64,000 nucleotides of DNA from Pseudogracilibacillus sp037072025 (GTDB lineage: Bacteria; Bacillota; Bacilli; Bacillales; Amphibacillaceae), in NCBI RefSeq assembly GCF_037072025.1, contig NZ_JAXHDD010000004.1, positions 62,001 to 126,000 of the forward strand, given 5' to 3'. Shown piece by piece: positions 36,181 to 44,700 of the stretch. The notes beneath the pieces were generated by a model, which did no database searches, was not told the DNA's origin, and worked only from the letters and a program-made list of their open reading frames with translations. Both the position numbers and the translations under genes were made by a program. The first letter of the stretch is position 1; each line of letters begins with the position of its first letter.

Positions 36181-36683
36181 CCAGGCGCATTAGAAAATTG
36201 GACTTATCGCCAAGCCTTTATGGCGAGAACTAAAGTTGCACCTATGACAGTCAAGAAAGGATTTATACTTTCTAATCTGCCTCAAAAGAGAGAGAATGCT
36301 TTTACACAATATCCATCTTTCTCTCGTTTCTTCTGGCGGAATTTTTCCAAGAACCTATTCATAATTATTTGTTTTATCCATTATCGTACCATCAAAATGC
36401 CGTCAAAGAATTTGACGAAGCTTGTTACACCCGCCGATGTTTTTAGATAGTTCCTATTTTTGATACGAAAATTTAAAGATATGCTTTTAGAAGGTCGGAT
36501 GTCGAATTTTTTATCAGAGCTGGATTATCAATCTGAAGAAGATTTGGTATTTGATTCTAGATGATGAGAATAAACGTGAAAAAGAAATATTTAATCAAAG
36601 AATCCACATAGGTTTATTGTAGTTAAGAGCTTAATGATCAAGGAAATAAATCGTGATCACATTTAATCCAACGCTTTGGTATT
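36181..36683. other. Non-coding gap
   Basis: No supported gene. It spans IS-like debris and the approach to the yisL-like remnant. Confidence 0.3.
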
Positions 36684-36886
36684 TACCAAAAAATCATAAG
36701 CTAAAAACTAATGATTTTTGCTGCGATCAATACAATGAGTATTAAAGCGATAATAAACAGAATCCAATAACCTTTATAGAAGAACCATTCTCTTCCTTAC
36801 CACCGATTTGGAAAAATTCAGTTCCATTACCCAGATTAGTCAAAGTACTAAAATACCTTTTGATAACGTATAACCATGGGAATTTT
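36684..36886 (-). pseudogene. yisL-like pseudogene (second copy)
   Basis: Matches about 44002-44200, the 3' half of the intact yisL gene, over about 200 bp at high identity (CATAAGCTAAAAACTAATGA and ACCACCGATTTGGAAA shared), with small deletions that break the frame. The 5' half is missing. The two copies lie on either side of the second iron importer. Confidence 0.8.
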
Positions 36887-37001
36887 TAGAACATATATTT
36901 ATATAATAGAATAGAATACTCCAGTTAATTTGTTTTTCAGGCCAAATGAACTGGAGTAAGTCGGTTTATATATAGAAAGTTAAAACAAAAGCTTAATCGC
37001 A

Positions 37002-38981
37002 TTATTTTGCTTTTACTTGATTAGTTTTCTTTAATAAATATAGGAGATATGGAGCTCCAATTAAGGAAATAATCATTCCAGCAGGTACTTCTTTTGGAGC
37101 CAAAATAAACCTACCAAAAAAATCAGCGCTGATTAACAGAATTCCACCAATGAAAATGGTTGCAGGCAAAAGGCGTACCATCTTGGGACCAACCATTTGT
37201 CGAGCAATGTGTGGAGCTAATAAACCAATAAAACCAATTGCTCCTACAATTGCAACGCTAATAGAGGATAAAGTAACTGCTAACAAAATCATTCCTAAGC
37301 GCATTTTAGAAGCATTCACTCCTAGCCCAATAGATACTTCATCACCAAACGATAATATATCAAATGTATGTAAATAATATACAATGATTGGAAACAAAAT
37401 CGCAATTGGAAGAAGTGATAAGATTAAATCTGACCAACTTGTCCCATATGTGCTTCCAGCTAACCAAGCTAAAGCTTGACCTGCATATGTATTGGAACGC
37501 ACAATTAATATTTGAATAATGGCAGAACCAACTGCGGAAAATGCAACACCCATTAAAACTAAGATTATGGGTTGATATCCACTTTTCGCACTAAAAAAAA
37601 GTACAATTCCCATTGTAACAAAACCACCAACTAGAGCTCCAATTGGGACAAAGATATGTGGTGCTTGAGGAATTGCTAAAATGGCAATCATTGCACATAC
37701 ACTTGCTCCAGATGTTACACCTAGTACGGATGCATCTGCTAAGGGATTACGCAATACAGTTTGCATGAGTAATCCACTTACTCCCATCATCATTCCGATT
37801 AAAATTGCTACAAAAGTTCTTGGAACACGAAAGTCCCATACAAAACGATTATGCATTAACTCTTGTGGTAATTCTATTAATGAAGTAAAACTGGTCCCTC
37901 CAAAGCTTAAACTTAAAACGGTAAGTGCGAAAACAATGGCAATAACAGATAGAATAAAACGAGATAGTTTTTGAATTCGCACTTCACCATCTATCACTCC
38001 TGCAGTTGTTTTGGTTGTTCTCCCCATTTTAAAAGCTAGGTAAACTAACCATGGTCCTCCGATAATCGCTGTCATTGCACCTACAGGAAGTTCAGATTTT
38101 AGTGATACAAATCGCACTAAAATATCAGCGCCTATTAATAATGCGGCTCCTGTTATAAAATTTGCTATAATCATAGAACGATGCAGATGGAAACCCATTA
38201 ATCTCACCAAATGCGGAGCAATTATACCTATAAATCCGATGGGTCCAACTACAGTGACTGTTACGGAAGCTAATGTTATCGCTATTGTCCAACCTAAGAT
38301 TTTACTAATGATTACATTTTGACCTAGACCAATTGCAGTTTCTTCCCCAAGTAATAATAAGTCAAATCTTCTTCCTAAAACAATTGCAATAATGATTGTG
38401 GTAATAATCCATGGCCAAGCAAACTGTACTCCACTCCAATCAAGCTGCAGTAGTGTACCAGAGCCCCAGAGAAACAATCCAGATGTCTCGTTTTCAAACA
38501 AAAGTTGTAGCGCAGCAGTGAATGATGAGAATAACATTGTAATGATCAAGCCAGTTAATGCAATTCTCACTGGATCAAGAGATTTACCTACTAGAAACGT
38601 AACAGTTAATGCTGCAATAATTCCACCTATCATTGTTAATGCAATAGGATAAGAACCAGCGATTGATGGAAAAAATATAGTACAAAAAACAACGAAGAAA
38701 TAAGCACCTGCATGAATCCCTAAAGTACTCGCACTTGCTAAAGGGTTTTTTGTCATTGATTGTAAAAGCATTCCAGCAATGGCTAATGCAGCACCTGCAA
38801 GACAACCAATCACAAAACGAGGTAATCTTGTGTGCAAAAAGAAATTCATTTGCTGTTCATCTTCCCATACAGTTGTCCAAAAAGAAAAAATGCCATCCGA
38901 TGCTTGACCTTGGCTTAAATGAACAAATCCTAAAACGACAAAAAGCAGTATATAACTAAGTAACTGGAAGCTTTTCTTCAT
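37002..38981 (-). CDS. Fused iron-siderophore permease (FhuB-like, two FecCD domains)
   Basis: 659 residues, two FecCD permease units in one chain: HTRLPRFVIGCLAGAALAIA, then MLLQSMTKNPLASASTLGIH in the first half and FRVPRTFVAILIGMMMGVSG, then LMQTVLRNPLADASVLGVTS in the second (from about 385). Both ATPase-contact loops are present (VGPIGFIGIIAPHLVR and VGAIGFIGLLAPHIAR). About 18-20 spans are expected. Usual permeases are separate; fusions are typical of FhuB. It ends a Fur-box operon, 4 nt after a binding-protein gene. Confidence 0.92.
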   Translation of the reverse strand: MKKSFQLLSYILLFVVLGFVHLSQGQASDGIFSFWTTVWEDEQQMNFFLHTRLPRFVIGCLAGAALAIAGMLLQSMTKNPLASASTLGIHAGAYFFVVFCTIFFPSIAGSYPIALTMIGGIIAALTVTFLVGKSLDPVRIALTGLIITMLFSSFTAALQLLFENETSGLFLWGSGTLLQLDWSGVQFAWPWIITTIIIAIVLGRRFDLLLLGEETAIGLGQNVIISKILGWTIAITLASVTVTVVGPIGFIGIIAPHLVRLMGFHLHRSMIIANFITGAALLIGADILVRFVSLKSELPVGAMTAIIGGPWLVYLAFKMGRTTKTTAGVIDGEVRIQKLSRFILSVIAIVFALTVLSLSFGGTSFTSLIELPQELMHNRFVWDFRVPRTFVAILIGMMMGVSGLLMQTVLRNPLADASVLGVTSGASVCAMIAILAIPQAPHIFVPIGALVGGFVTMGIVLFFSAKSGYQPIILVLMGVAFSAVGSAIIQILIVRSNTYAGQALAWLAGSTYGTSWSDLILSLLPIAILFPIIVYYLHTFDILSFGDEVSIGLGVNASKMRLGMILLAVTLSSISVAIVGAIGFIGLLAPHIARQMVGPKMVRLLPATIFIGGILLISADFFGRFILAPKEVPAGMIISLIGAPYLLYLLKKTNQVKAK

Positions 38982-38985
38982 AATG

Positions 38986-39960
38986 TCACTTCTCTATCAC
39001 ATTTGTCACATGATTAATCAGAGTCTCCATCGAATAAATACTTCCAAATGTCCATACTCCACCACCGATGCCATAGATATCATTATTTTTAACAAATTGA
39101 AGTCCATTCCATGCTACATTATCTTTTAAATTGTCAAATAGCGGATCGTCTTCTTGTACCGTATGAATGAATAGGGCATCTTGATATTTCACTAACCCTT
39201 CTACATTTGATTCAATAAAGCCTGAAGTAGCCTGTGGATCATCCAAAACTTTATTTTTTAGTCCAATTTTTTCTAACACGTGACTAACAGCTGAATTTGT
39301 AGTAAATATACGGAATGTAGGTGCTTGGTTCACCGAGTATGCCTGTGTGAATACAAATTCATTTGAATTTAAATCTAATTGTTCAATGTTATCTTTTGTT
39401 TCATTTAGTTTATTTTCAAAATTACTGATTTCAGTTTCTACGTCATCTCCTTTACCGACAATCCTTGCTGTATCTCTTAACGTTTTTAATGTGTATGCAT
39501 ATTGGTCTTCAACTGCAGATGGATCTAAATTATCATATAAAACAACTGGAGCAATCTTTTCTAATTCAGATAAGATTTCTTCTTGATATTTCATACCAAT
39601 AATAACATCTGGTTGAAGTTTTGCAATTACTTCAATATTTGGTTCTACTCGATTACCAACATCTGCAACTGTATTATCTAATTTGGCATCAATTTTTACC
39701 CACTTTTCAAACCCTTCAATATCTGCTATGCCTACTGGTTGTACGCCGGAAATTAACAATTCTTCAACGATACTCCATTCTAATGCAACCACCTTTTCCT
39801 TTGGTTTATCAAATGAACTTGTTCCGATAACACCTTCTAATTCAATTTGCGTTTTTGCATTTTCATTGTCATTAGATTTTTCTGATGATTCATCATTTTT
39901 TTCCATACATCCAGTTAATCCAACTAGTAAAACAAGTGATAATGCGATTACTTTTTTCAT
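38986..39960 (-). CDS. Iron-siderophore binding lipoprotein 1
   Basis: 324 residues. Lipobox GLTGC, Cys18, then a Glu/Asn/Ser linker to about 40, and a PBP domain with KEKVVALEWSIVEELLISGV, then PVGIADIEGF. The block FTQAYSVNQAPTFRIFTTNS is shared almost exactly with the neighbour 40072-41052. It is a tandem paralogue, behind a terminator hairpin at 40011-40044, and directly ahead of the permease. Confidence 0.9.
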   Translation of the reverse strand: MKKVIALSLVLLVGLTGCMEKNDESSEKSNDNENAKTQIELEGVIGTSSFDKPKEKVVALEWSIVEELLISGVQPVGIADIEGFEKWVKIDAKLDNTVADVGNRVEPNIEVIAKLQPDVIIGMKYQEEILSELEKIAPVVLYDNLDPSAVEDQYAYTLKTLRDTARIVGKGDDVETEISNFENKLNETKDNIEQLDLNSNEFVFTQAYSVNQAPTFRIFTTNSAVSHVLEKIGLKNKVLDDPQATSGFIESNVEGLVKYQDALFIHTVQEDDPLFDNLKDNVAWNGLQFVKNNDIYGIGGGVWTFGSIYSMETLINHVTNVIEK

Positions 39961-40010
39961 TATGTCAATTCTCCTTATATGAATTGTCTACTTAATTAAG
40001 TTGAAATACA

Positions 40011-40044
40011 AAAAACATACGTCCCAATAAATAACTTGGGACGT
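40011..40044 (-). terminator. Terminator between the two binding-protein genes
   Basis: On the minus strand ACGTCCCAA (40036-40044) pairs perfectly with TTGGGACGT (40019-40027), then ATGTTTTTTG. It lies inside the operon and should reduce expression of the downstream binding protein and permease, unless another promoter exists. Confidence 0.7.
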
Positions 40045-40071
40045 AATGAAAAACGATATTCTTCCCTAAGC

Positions 40072-41052
40072 TTATTTAAATGATGACAGTACTTGATCAA
40101 GCAAGGTCTCCATTGATTGTACACTTCCAAATGTCCAAACTCCTCCACCAACATCATACATCTCGTTATTCTTCACAAAATATAATCCATTCCAAGCTTC
40201 GTTGTTTTTTAAATTGTCAAATAATGGATCATCTTCTTGGACTGTATGAATTAGCATTGCTTCTTGGTAATTTACTAATCCTTCAACGTTTGTTTCAATA
40301 AATCCTGAAGAAGAGTCTGGATCGTCTACAACTTTATTCGTTAATCCGATATTCTCTAACACGTGGCTAACAATTGAATTTGTTGTAAAAATACGGAATG
40401 TGGGTGCTTGATTCACAGAATATGCTTGTGTAAATATGAAATCTTTTGTTTCTAAGTTCAATTCTTCTAATTGCTTATTTGCTTCTTTAAATTTAGTTTC
40501 TAATGATTGAATTGCTGTTTCAACAGCCTCTTCTTTACCAACCAGTTTTCCAGTTTCCCTTAGTGTTTGAAGCGCATGGTCATACTGATTGCTAATTGCA
40601 TCATCGCTCAAATTATCATACATTACAACTGGCGCAATCTTTTCTAATTCACTTTTAATCGCTTCATGGCGTCCTTTAATAGCAAGGATTACATCTGGTT
40701 TCAATTTTCCAATTTCCTCCATATTCGGCTCTAATCGATCACCTACATCAACTACAGAATCATCTAATTCCGCTTCAATTGTAACCCATTTATTGAAGTT
40801 TTCAATATCTGCAACACCTACAGGTTGTACACCTGCAATTAGCAATTCCTCCACTAAACTCCATTCTAAAGCAACCACTCTCTCTTGTGGTCCATCAAAT
40901 GTTTTCACACCATCTGCATCTTGAATTTCAATTTTTTGTGAAGTTGAAGTTTCATTCTCTTTACTGTTGTTTTCTTTTGAATTTTCCTTCTTCTCCATGC
41001 ATCCTACTAATAGAATTAATGCAGCTAATATTACAATCCAAAACTTTTTCAT
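40072..41052 (-). CDS. Iron-siderophore binding lipoprotein 2
   Basis: 326 residues. Lipobox LLVGC, Cys18, a Lys/Glu/Asn linker, and a PBP domain nearly parallel to 38986-39960 (QERVVALEWSLVEELLIAGV then QPVGVADIENF). Most conserved blocks are shared, so it is a recent tandem duplicate and may bind a slightly different iron chelate. It starts 9 nt past the reductase stop. Confidence 0.9.
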   Translation of the reverse strand: MKKFWIVILAALILLVGCMEKKENSKENNSKENETSTSQKIEIQDADGVKTFDGPQERVVALEWSLVEELLIAGVQPVGVADIENFNKWVTIEAELDDSVVDVGDRLEPNMEEIGKLKPDVILAIKGRHEAIKSELEKIAPVVMYDNLSDDAISNQYDHALQTLRETGKLVGKEEAVETAIQSLETKFKEANKQLEELNLETKDFIFTQAYSVNQAPTFRIFTTNSIVSHVLENIGLTNKVVDDPDSSSGFIETNVEGLVNYQEAMLIHTVQEDDPLFDNLKNNEAWNGLYFVKNNEMYDVGGGVWTFGSVQSMETLLDQVLSSFK

Positions 41053-41061
41053 TTTTTTCTC

Positions 41062-42099
41062 TCATCCTATCACTAAATGATTATATAATTCTTTATTTTT
41101 ATCTTTTAATAAATCGTTGTGTGAAGAAACCATAGCCATTTGATCAGCTTCTGGTTCAATAAACTGCTTTGCTTGATTTACAGCGTGAACCGCGTCTTGG
41201 AAAGCTCCCGCTATGAGATGAAGCTTCCCTTCATAATTTAAACTATCTCCTGCTGCAAAAATACCAGGTTCAGAAGTCACACCAAATGGATTTCCTCTTA
41301 AACCGTACTTTTCGTGAAGTTTTAAATGTACTTTTGATTGTTCAAATAATGTATTGTCTTTATCATATCCATGATTAATAATCACTTCATCTACATGAAT
41401 GAATTGTTTTTTTCCTGTTTCAACATGTTCTAAAACTACTTTTTCAATACATGTTACACCTTCAAAACCAACAATATTTGTATAGTAAATGATATCAGCA
41501 GAACTGTTTTTTAATTTTGAAATTTCTGCTTCGTGCCCAATAAATTCACCTTTTCTATACGTTACAATAACCTTTTTAGCAATTGGCTCAAGAGTATTTG
41601 CCCAATCTACGGCTGAATGACCTCCACCAGAAATAAGTACTGTTTTATTTTTAAAATTCTTTAGGGAATCCACCATATAATGAAGATTTGTGTGAATATA
41701 TTTTTCTTCATCTTTCAAACCGATTTTTTTAGGTGCTAATATACCACTACCTACTGCCAAAATAAGTGTTTTAGAAAAATGATTTTCACCATCATTTGTT
41801 TGAAGAAGGAAAAGCCCGTCTGTTAATTTTTCAATATTTATGACTTTCCTTCTTAAAATAACAGTTGGCTCAAAAGTTGTAGCTTGTTCTGCTAGCTGTT
41901 CCATTAATTTTTCCCCTAAAACTGGTGTCAATCCACCGACATCCCAAATCATTTTTTCTGGATATGCGTGTATTTTCCCACCTAACGTATTTTGATTATC
42001 TATAATCTTGGTCTTCATTTCTCGAAGTCCACTATAAAAACTTGAGAATAAACCAGCTGGTCCAGCACCAACAATTGTAACATCATATATTTCGCTCAT
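41062..42099 (-). CDS. FAD-dependent ferredoxin-NADP-reductase-like protein, siderophore-linked
   Basis: 345 residues of the thioredoxin-reductase-like family of YumC/FchR type. FAD loop VGAGPAGLFSS (10-20), NADPH loop ISGGGHSAVDWA (about 156-167), and C-terminal GIFAAGDS near 275. The CxxC active site of thioredoxin reductase is absent. Position in an iron importer operon suggests it reduces imported ferric chelate or its ferredoxin, as proposed for FchR. ATG 42099 overlaps the ATPase stop by 4 nt. Confidence 0.88.
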   Translation of the reverse strand: MSEIYDVTIVGAGPAGLFSSFYSGLREMKTKIIDNQNTLGGKIHAYPEKMIWDVGGLTPVLGEKLMEQLAEQATTFEPTVILRRKVINIEKLTDGLFLLQTNDGENHFSKTLILAVGSGILAPKKIGLKDEEKYIHTNLHYMVDSLKNFKNKTVLISGGGHSAVDWANTLEPIAKKVIVTYRKGEFIGHEAEISKLKNSSADIIYYTNIVGFEGVTCIEKVVLEHVETGKKQFIHVDEVIINHGYDKDNTLFEQSKVHLKLHEKYGLRGNPFGVTSEPGIFAAGDSLNYEGKLHLIAGAFQDAVHAVNQAKQFIEPEADQMAMVSSHNDLLKDKNKELYNHLVIG

Positions 42100-42887
42100 T
42101 GTGTATTCTCCTTAGCTTTTCCATAAGATAAACAAATCGGATGGTTACTGAACGGGCAAGTTGTCAGTAAAGGCTCTATTTGAAATATCTTCTGTAAATT
42201 TGGTTGAGTCATCACTTCCGTTGGATGACCAGAAGTAATGATGTTCCCATCTCGCATTGCAATTAAATAATGAGAAAACCGTGAAGCATGATTTAAATCA
42301 TGTAATACCATAATAATAGTTTTATGATGTTTTTGATTTAAATCTTCTAACAATTGTAATACATCTAATTGATGTGACATATCTAAATATGTAGTTGGCT
42401 CATCTAAAATAATGACTTCTGTATCTTGGGCTAAAGCCATTGCTATCCATACTCTTTGTCTCTGTCCTCCAGATAAAGCTTCTATTGATCGGTCTTGAAA
42501 GGCTGATAATAGAGTTGCCTCAATTGCCCAGTCAATTGCTTCCAAATCTTCTTTTTTTAATCTTCCAAATCTCGATTGATGTGGGAACCTTCCGTAAGTA
42601 ATCAGTTCCCTCACTGTCAATCCAGCAGGTGCTTCCGCTGTCTGTGGAAGAATTGCCATTTTGCTTGCAATTTCTCTAGAACTGGTTTCGTGTAATATCT
42701 TTTTATCTAAATAAACAACGCCCTTTTTCGTTTTTAAAATACGAGCTATTGTTTTTAATAATGTTGATTTTCCACATCCATTTGGTCCTACGATAGTTGT
42801 TATTTTTTCTTTTCGTATTTGGACGCTTAATCCGTTAATGACGATTTGATTATCATATCCAACCTGTATATCTTTTACTACAATCAT
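42096..42887 (-). CDS. Iron-siderophore ABC transporter, ATP-binding protein (FecE type)
   Basis: 263 residues. Walker A GPNGCGKST near 34-42, signature LSGGQRQRVWIAMALAQ near 133, Walker B VIILDEPTTYLD near 155 and LHDLNHASRFS with the switch His. ATG 42887 follows AGGAGGTG; a GTG two codons up is inside the site. It is the first gene of the operon with reductase, two binding proteins and fused permease. A Fur box lies 17 nt upstream. Confidence 0.92.
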   Translation of the reverse strand: MIVVKDIQVGYDNQIVINGLSVQIRKEKITTIVGPNGCGKSTLLKTIARILKTKKGVVYLDKKILHETSSREIASKMAILPQTAEAPAGLTVRELITYGRFPHQSRFGRLKKEDLEAIDWAIEATLLSAFQDRSIEALSGGQRQRVWIAMALAQDTEVIILDEPTTYLDMSHQLDVLQLLEDLNQKHHKTIIMVLHDLNHASRFSHYLIAMRDGNIITSGHPTEVMTQPNLQKIFQIEPLLTTCPFSNHPICLSYGKAKENTQ

Positions 42888-42903
42888 TATCACACCTCCT
42901 GAG

Positions 42904-42922
42904 ATTGATAATCGTTATCAAT
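42904..42922. promoter_or_regulatory. Fur box upstream of the second iron operon
   Basis: ATTGATAATCGTTATCAAT is a perfect 9-1-9 palindrome matching the Fur consensus in most positions. It lies immediately upstream of the ATPase gene. Confidence 0.88.
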
Positions 42923-43186
42923 TATACGATAACAGCAACAAGCGATATTTTCAACGTTTATTATTAATTATTTGTGAACTTTTCTACATAATTTATCTTT
43001 AAATGTAATAATGAAAAAATAAACTAGGTTCAATTCAATGTTGATAGTCTTATGTAGATTACTTAATCTTTATCAGATAAAATTTGGAGCACAGAATTTT
43101 AGGACGATACATTTGATGTAAAGGGAATCATCATTCCTGATGGGAAGTGAACTAAATGAAAAGCAAGATGGTAGTATCGACACACT

Positions 43187-43400
43187 GAGATAGATATATT
43201 AGTAGATATTTGGTATAAATAATTTCTTTAAAAGCACCTTTTTTATTGTTGAAATATATTGGAAATCTCAAATCAAGAAGATGAAAGAAAAATATACTCC
43301 AATGTCAGAAACATATGTAATAACTATTGATTCAAAAATTATAGGTTTATTTCAATGCTAGATAATTATTTAGAAGCACTTTTTATTAATATACTTAAGT
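43187..43400 (+). pseudogene. GNAT acetyltransferase (YjaB-like) with frameshifts
   Basis: Fragments in order are ILVDIWYK, then FFIVEIYWKSQIKKMKEKYT, PMSETYVITIDSKIIGL, and in another frame MLDNYLEALFIN. Joined, they match YjaB-type GNAT proteins ('LVDIWYKAS...YW.S...M...Y.PM.ETYV...KI.GFIS..DNYLEALFV'). Two frame breaks and a stop destroy it. Confidence 0.65.
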
Positions 43401-43546
43401 TTCGCACCTTGATAATTCAATAAAAAAAGCCTCTTTAAAAGAGGAAAATGTAAAAGAAATCGAAAACGTATTTCAATTACATGGCGCAACATATCCCTGT
43501 TCCATAATTCTCCTGTTGTTTCATGTCCGTACATATTATTAGTCAT
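43370..43546 (-). CDS. Tiny ORF 2 behind the M-box riboswitch
   Basis: From ATG 43546 after an AAAAGGAG site (8 nt). The start MTNNMYGHETTGELWNRDML overlaps the end of tiny ORF 1. The frame reads on to 43370 through a terminator hairpin at 43421-43444, so the true product is likely shorter or the gene is truncated. No family recognised. Confidence 0.3.
   Translation of the reverse strand: MTNNMYGHETTGELWNRDMLRHVIEIRFRFLLHFPLLKRLFLLNYQGAKLKYINKKCF
43421..43444 (-). terminator. Rho-independent terminator after the tiny ORFs
   Basis: The stem CCTCTTTTAAAGAGG (43430-43444) is followed on the minus strand by CTTTTTTTATT. Confidence 0.7.
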
Positions 43547-43634
43547 AGCAGATTTCTCCTTTTAAGTGATTCCCCTTGGTTAGAAGATGTTTATATTTCC
43601 TCGTTATTAACCAACCATCAGATGGGTCAACCAT
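43539..43634 (-). CDS. Tiny ORF 1 behind the M-box riboswitch
   Basis: 31 residues, MVDPSDGWLITRKYKHLLTK then GNHLKGEICYD. The consensus site AAAGGAGGTG lies 8 nt before ATG 43634. Its stop overlaps the ORF 2 start by 8 nt, which suggests coupled translation. It is the first reading frame behind a Mg2+ riboswitch about 100 nt upstream. Basic and soluble-looking. No family recognised. Confidence 0.45.
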   Translation of the reverse strand: MVDPSDGWLITRKYKHLLTKGNHLKGEICYD

Positions 43635-43729
43635 TCCCATCACCTCCTTTCAATCACCCGCGGTAAAAATCCTTAAAGCCTTATAACCTTACCTAATTAA
43701 AAAATATTAGCATACAATCACCAAATAAA

Positions 43730-43890
43730 TAAAAAAACACCCCTCTAAAGAAGGATGTTCAGCGTATGAAAATAAAGTGAATAAACCACCTTAAGTCGAT
43801 GGTTCATGTTGACCCATTGGAGTCTCTCGACATTTCTGGCAGCAGCGTGCCTCCACATAGGAGCCTCACCTAGTGAAAACTCCATATGAG
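43730..43890 (-). ncRNA. M-box (ykoK) Mg2+ riboswitch with terminator
   Basis: On the minus strand, starting near 43876, the RNA reads GGTGAGGCTCCT, then GCACGCTGCTGCC, AATGTCGAGAGAC, CCAATGGGTCAACA and ACCATCGACTTAAGGTG, in the order of the M-box aptamer core. A terminator follows: the arms 43750-43759 and 43736-43745 pair with G-T pairs, then seven T (43731-43737). In the class, Mg2+ binding favours the terminator and turns genes off. No mgtE, corA or mgtA gene follows; only tiny ORFs at 43634 and 43546. Confidence 0.93.
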
Positions 43891-44010
43891 ATTATCTTTA
43901 CTAGTGTAGTAGTCATATCTAATTAGTGTATCTTTCTTCTAGGATGATCATGGAAGATATTATGATCCCAGTTAAACCAACATTTTGAAATTTGCCAAAA
44001 TAACCATAAG

Positions 44011-44376
44011 CTAAAAACTAATGATATTGGCAGCAATTAATACAACCAGTACTAAAGCAATAATAAATTGAATCCAATAACTTTTTGTAGAAGGGCCGCT
44101 CTCCTTTCTTACCACCGATTTGGAAAGAATTAGTTCCATTATCCAGATAAGCCATAGTGCTAAAATACCTTTAATAACATACAACCATGGGAACTTGAGC
44201 ATAATTAACATTCCCAGCCCAGAAATAATCATGATTACATAAAACAGACGTAATATCATTTGAGTTATTTTTTTACCCTTAGGTTTTCCCATTTTCAATA
44301 AGATAAATGAAATGAAAAAAAGCAAGATAGTGATTTCCCACAAACCTGAATGTGATTGAAATAGCATATTAAACAT
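44011..44376 (-). CDS. yisL: YisL family (DUF1516) membrane protein
   Basis: 121 residues with four hydrophobic spans; the start MLFQSHSGLWEITILLFFIS is the DUF1516 pattern and the last span ends IAANIISF. Function unknown in Bacillus. ATG 44376 follows GAGGAGG at 9 nt; a TTG six codons earlier lies in that site. A Fur-like box lies about 100 nt upstream, and a damaged copy is at 36684-36886. Confidence 0.85.
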   Translation of the reverse strand: MFNMLFQSHSGLWEITILLFFISFILLKMGKPKGKKITQMILRLFYVIMIISGLGMLIMLKFPWLYVIKGILALWLIWIMELILSKSVVRKESGPSTKSYWIQFIIALVLVVLIAANIISF

Positions 44377-44476
44377 CTTTATCATCCTCCTCAATGTACT
44401 TATAACTATTTAAAATTAGTTTTTGCAATATATACAACCTGCTTTAATAAGCATCATGCCATAAACAAAACATATC

Positions 44477-44495
44477 AATAACGATAATCATTCTC
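44477..44495. promoter_or_regulatory. Fur-box-like sequence upstream of yisL
   Basis: AATAACGATAATCATTCTC matches 15 of 19 positions of GATAATGATTATCATTATC. It lies 101 nt before the yisL start and past the end of the nitroreductase gene. Confidence 0.45.
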
Positions 44496-44700
44496 AATAA
44501 AAGAAAATACTATGTGAAATACCTCTTGCACTGATTATTTAAATTAATAAGCTTGCCAGATTTAAATTCTACCTTATCAAACTAGCAATATCCTATATCA
44601 AAAATGTAACTAATACAGGTGATATGATCCCTTAAAAAGTAGTAACTTAGCTTTTCGGGTTTTAATCGAAATGCATACTACTAATATGTCAATTGCATGA

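Noticed and set aside
36178..36450. Plus-strand open frame of 90 codons
   Set aside because: It runs over IS-like debris with no ribosome site and no family resemblance.
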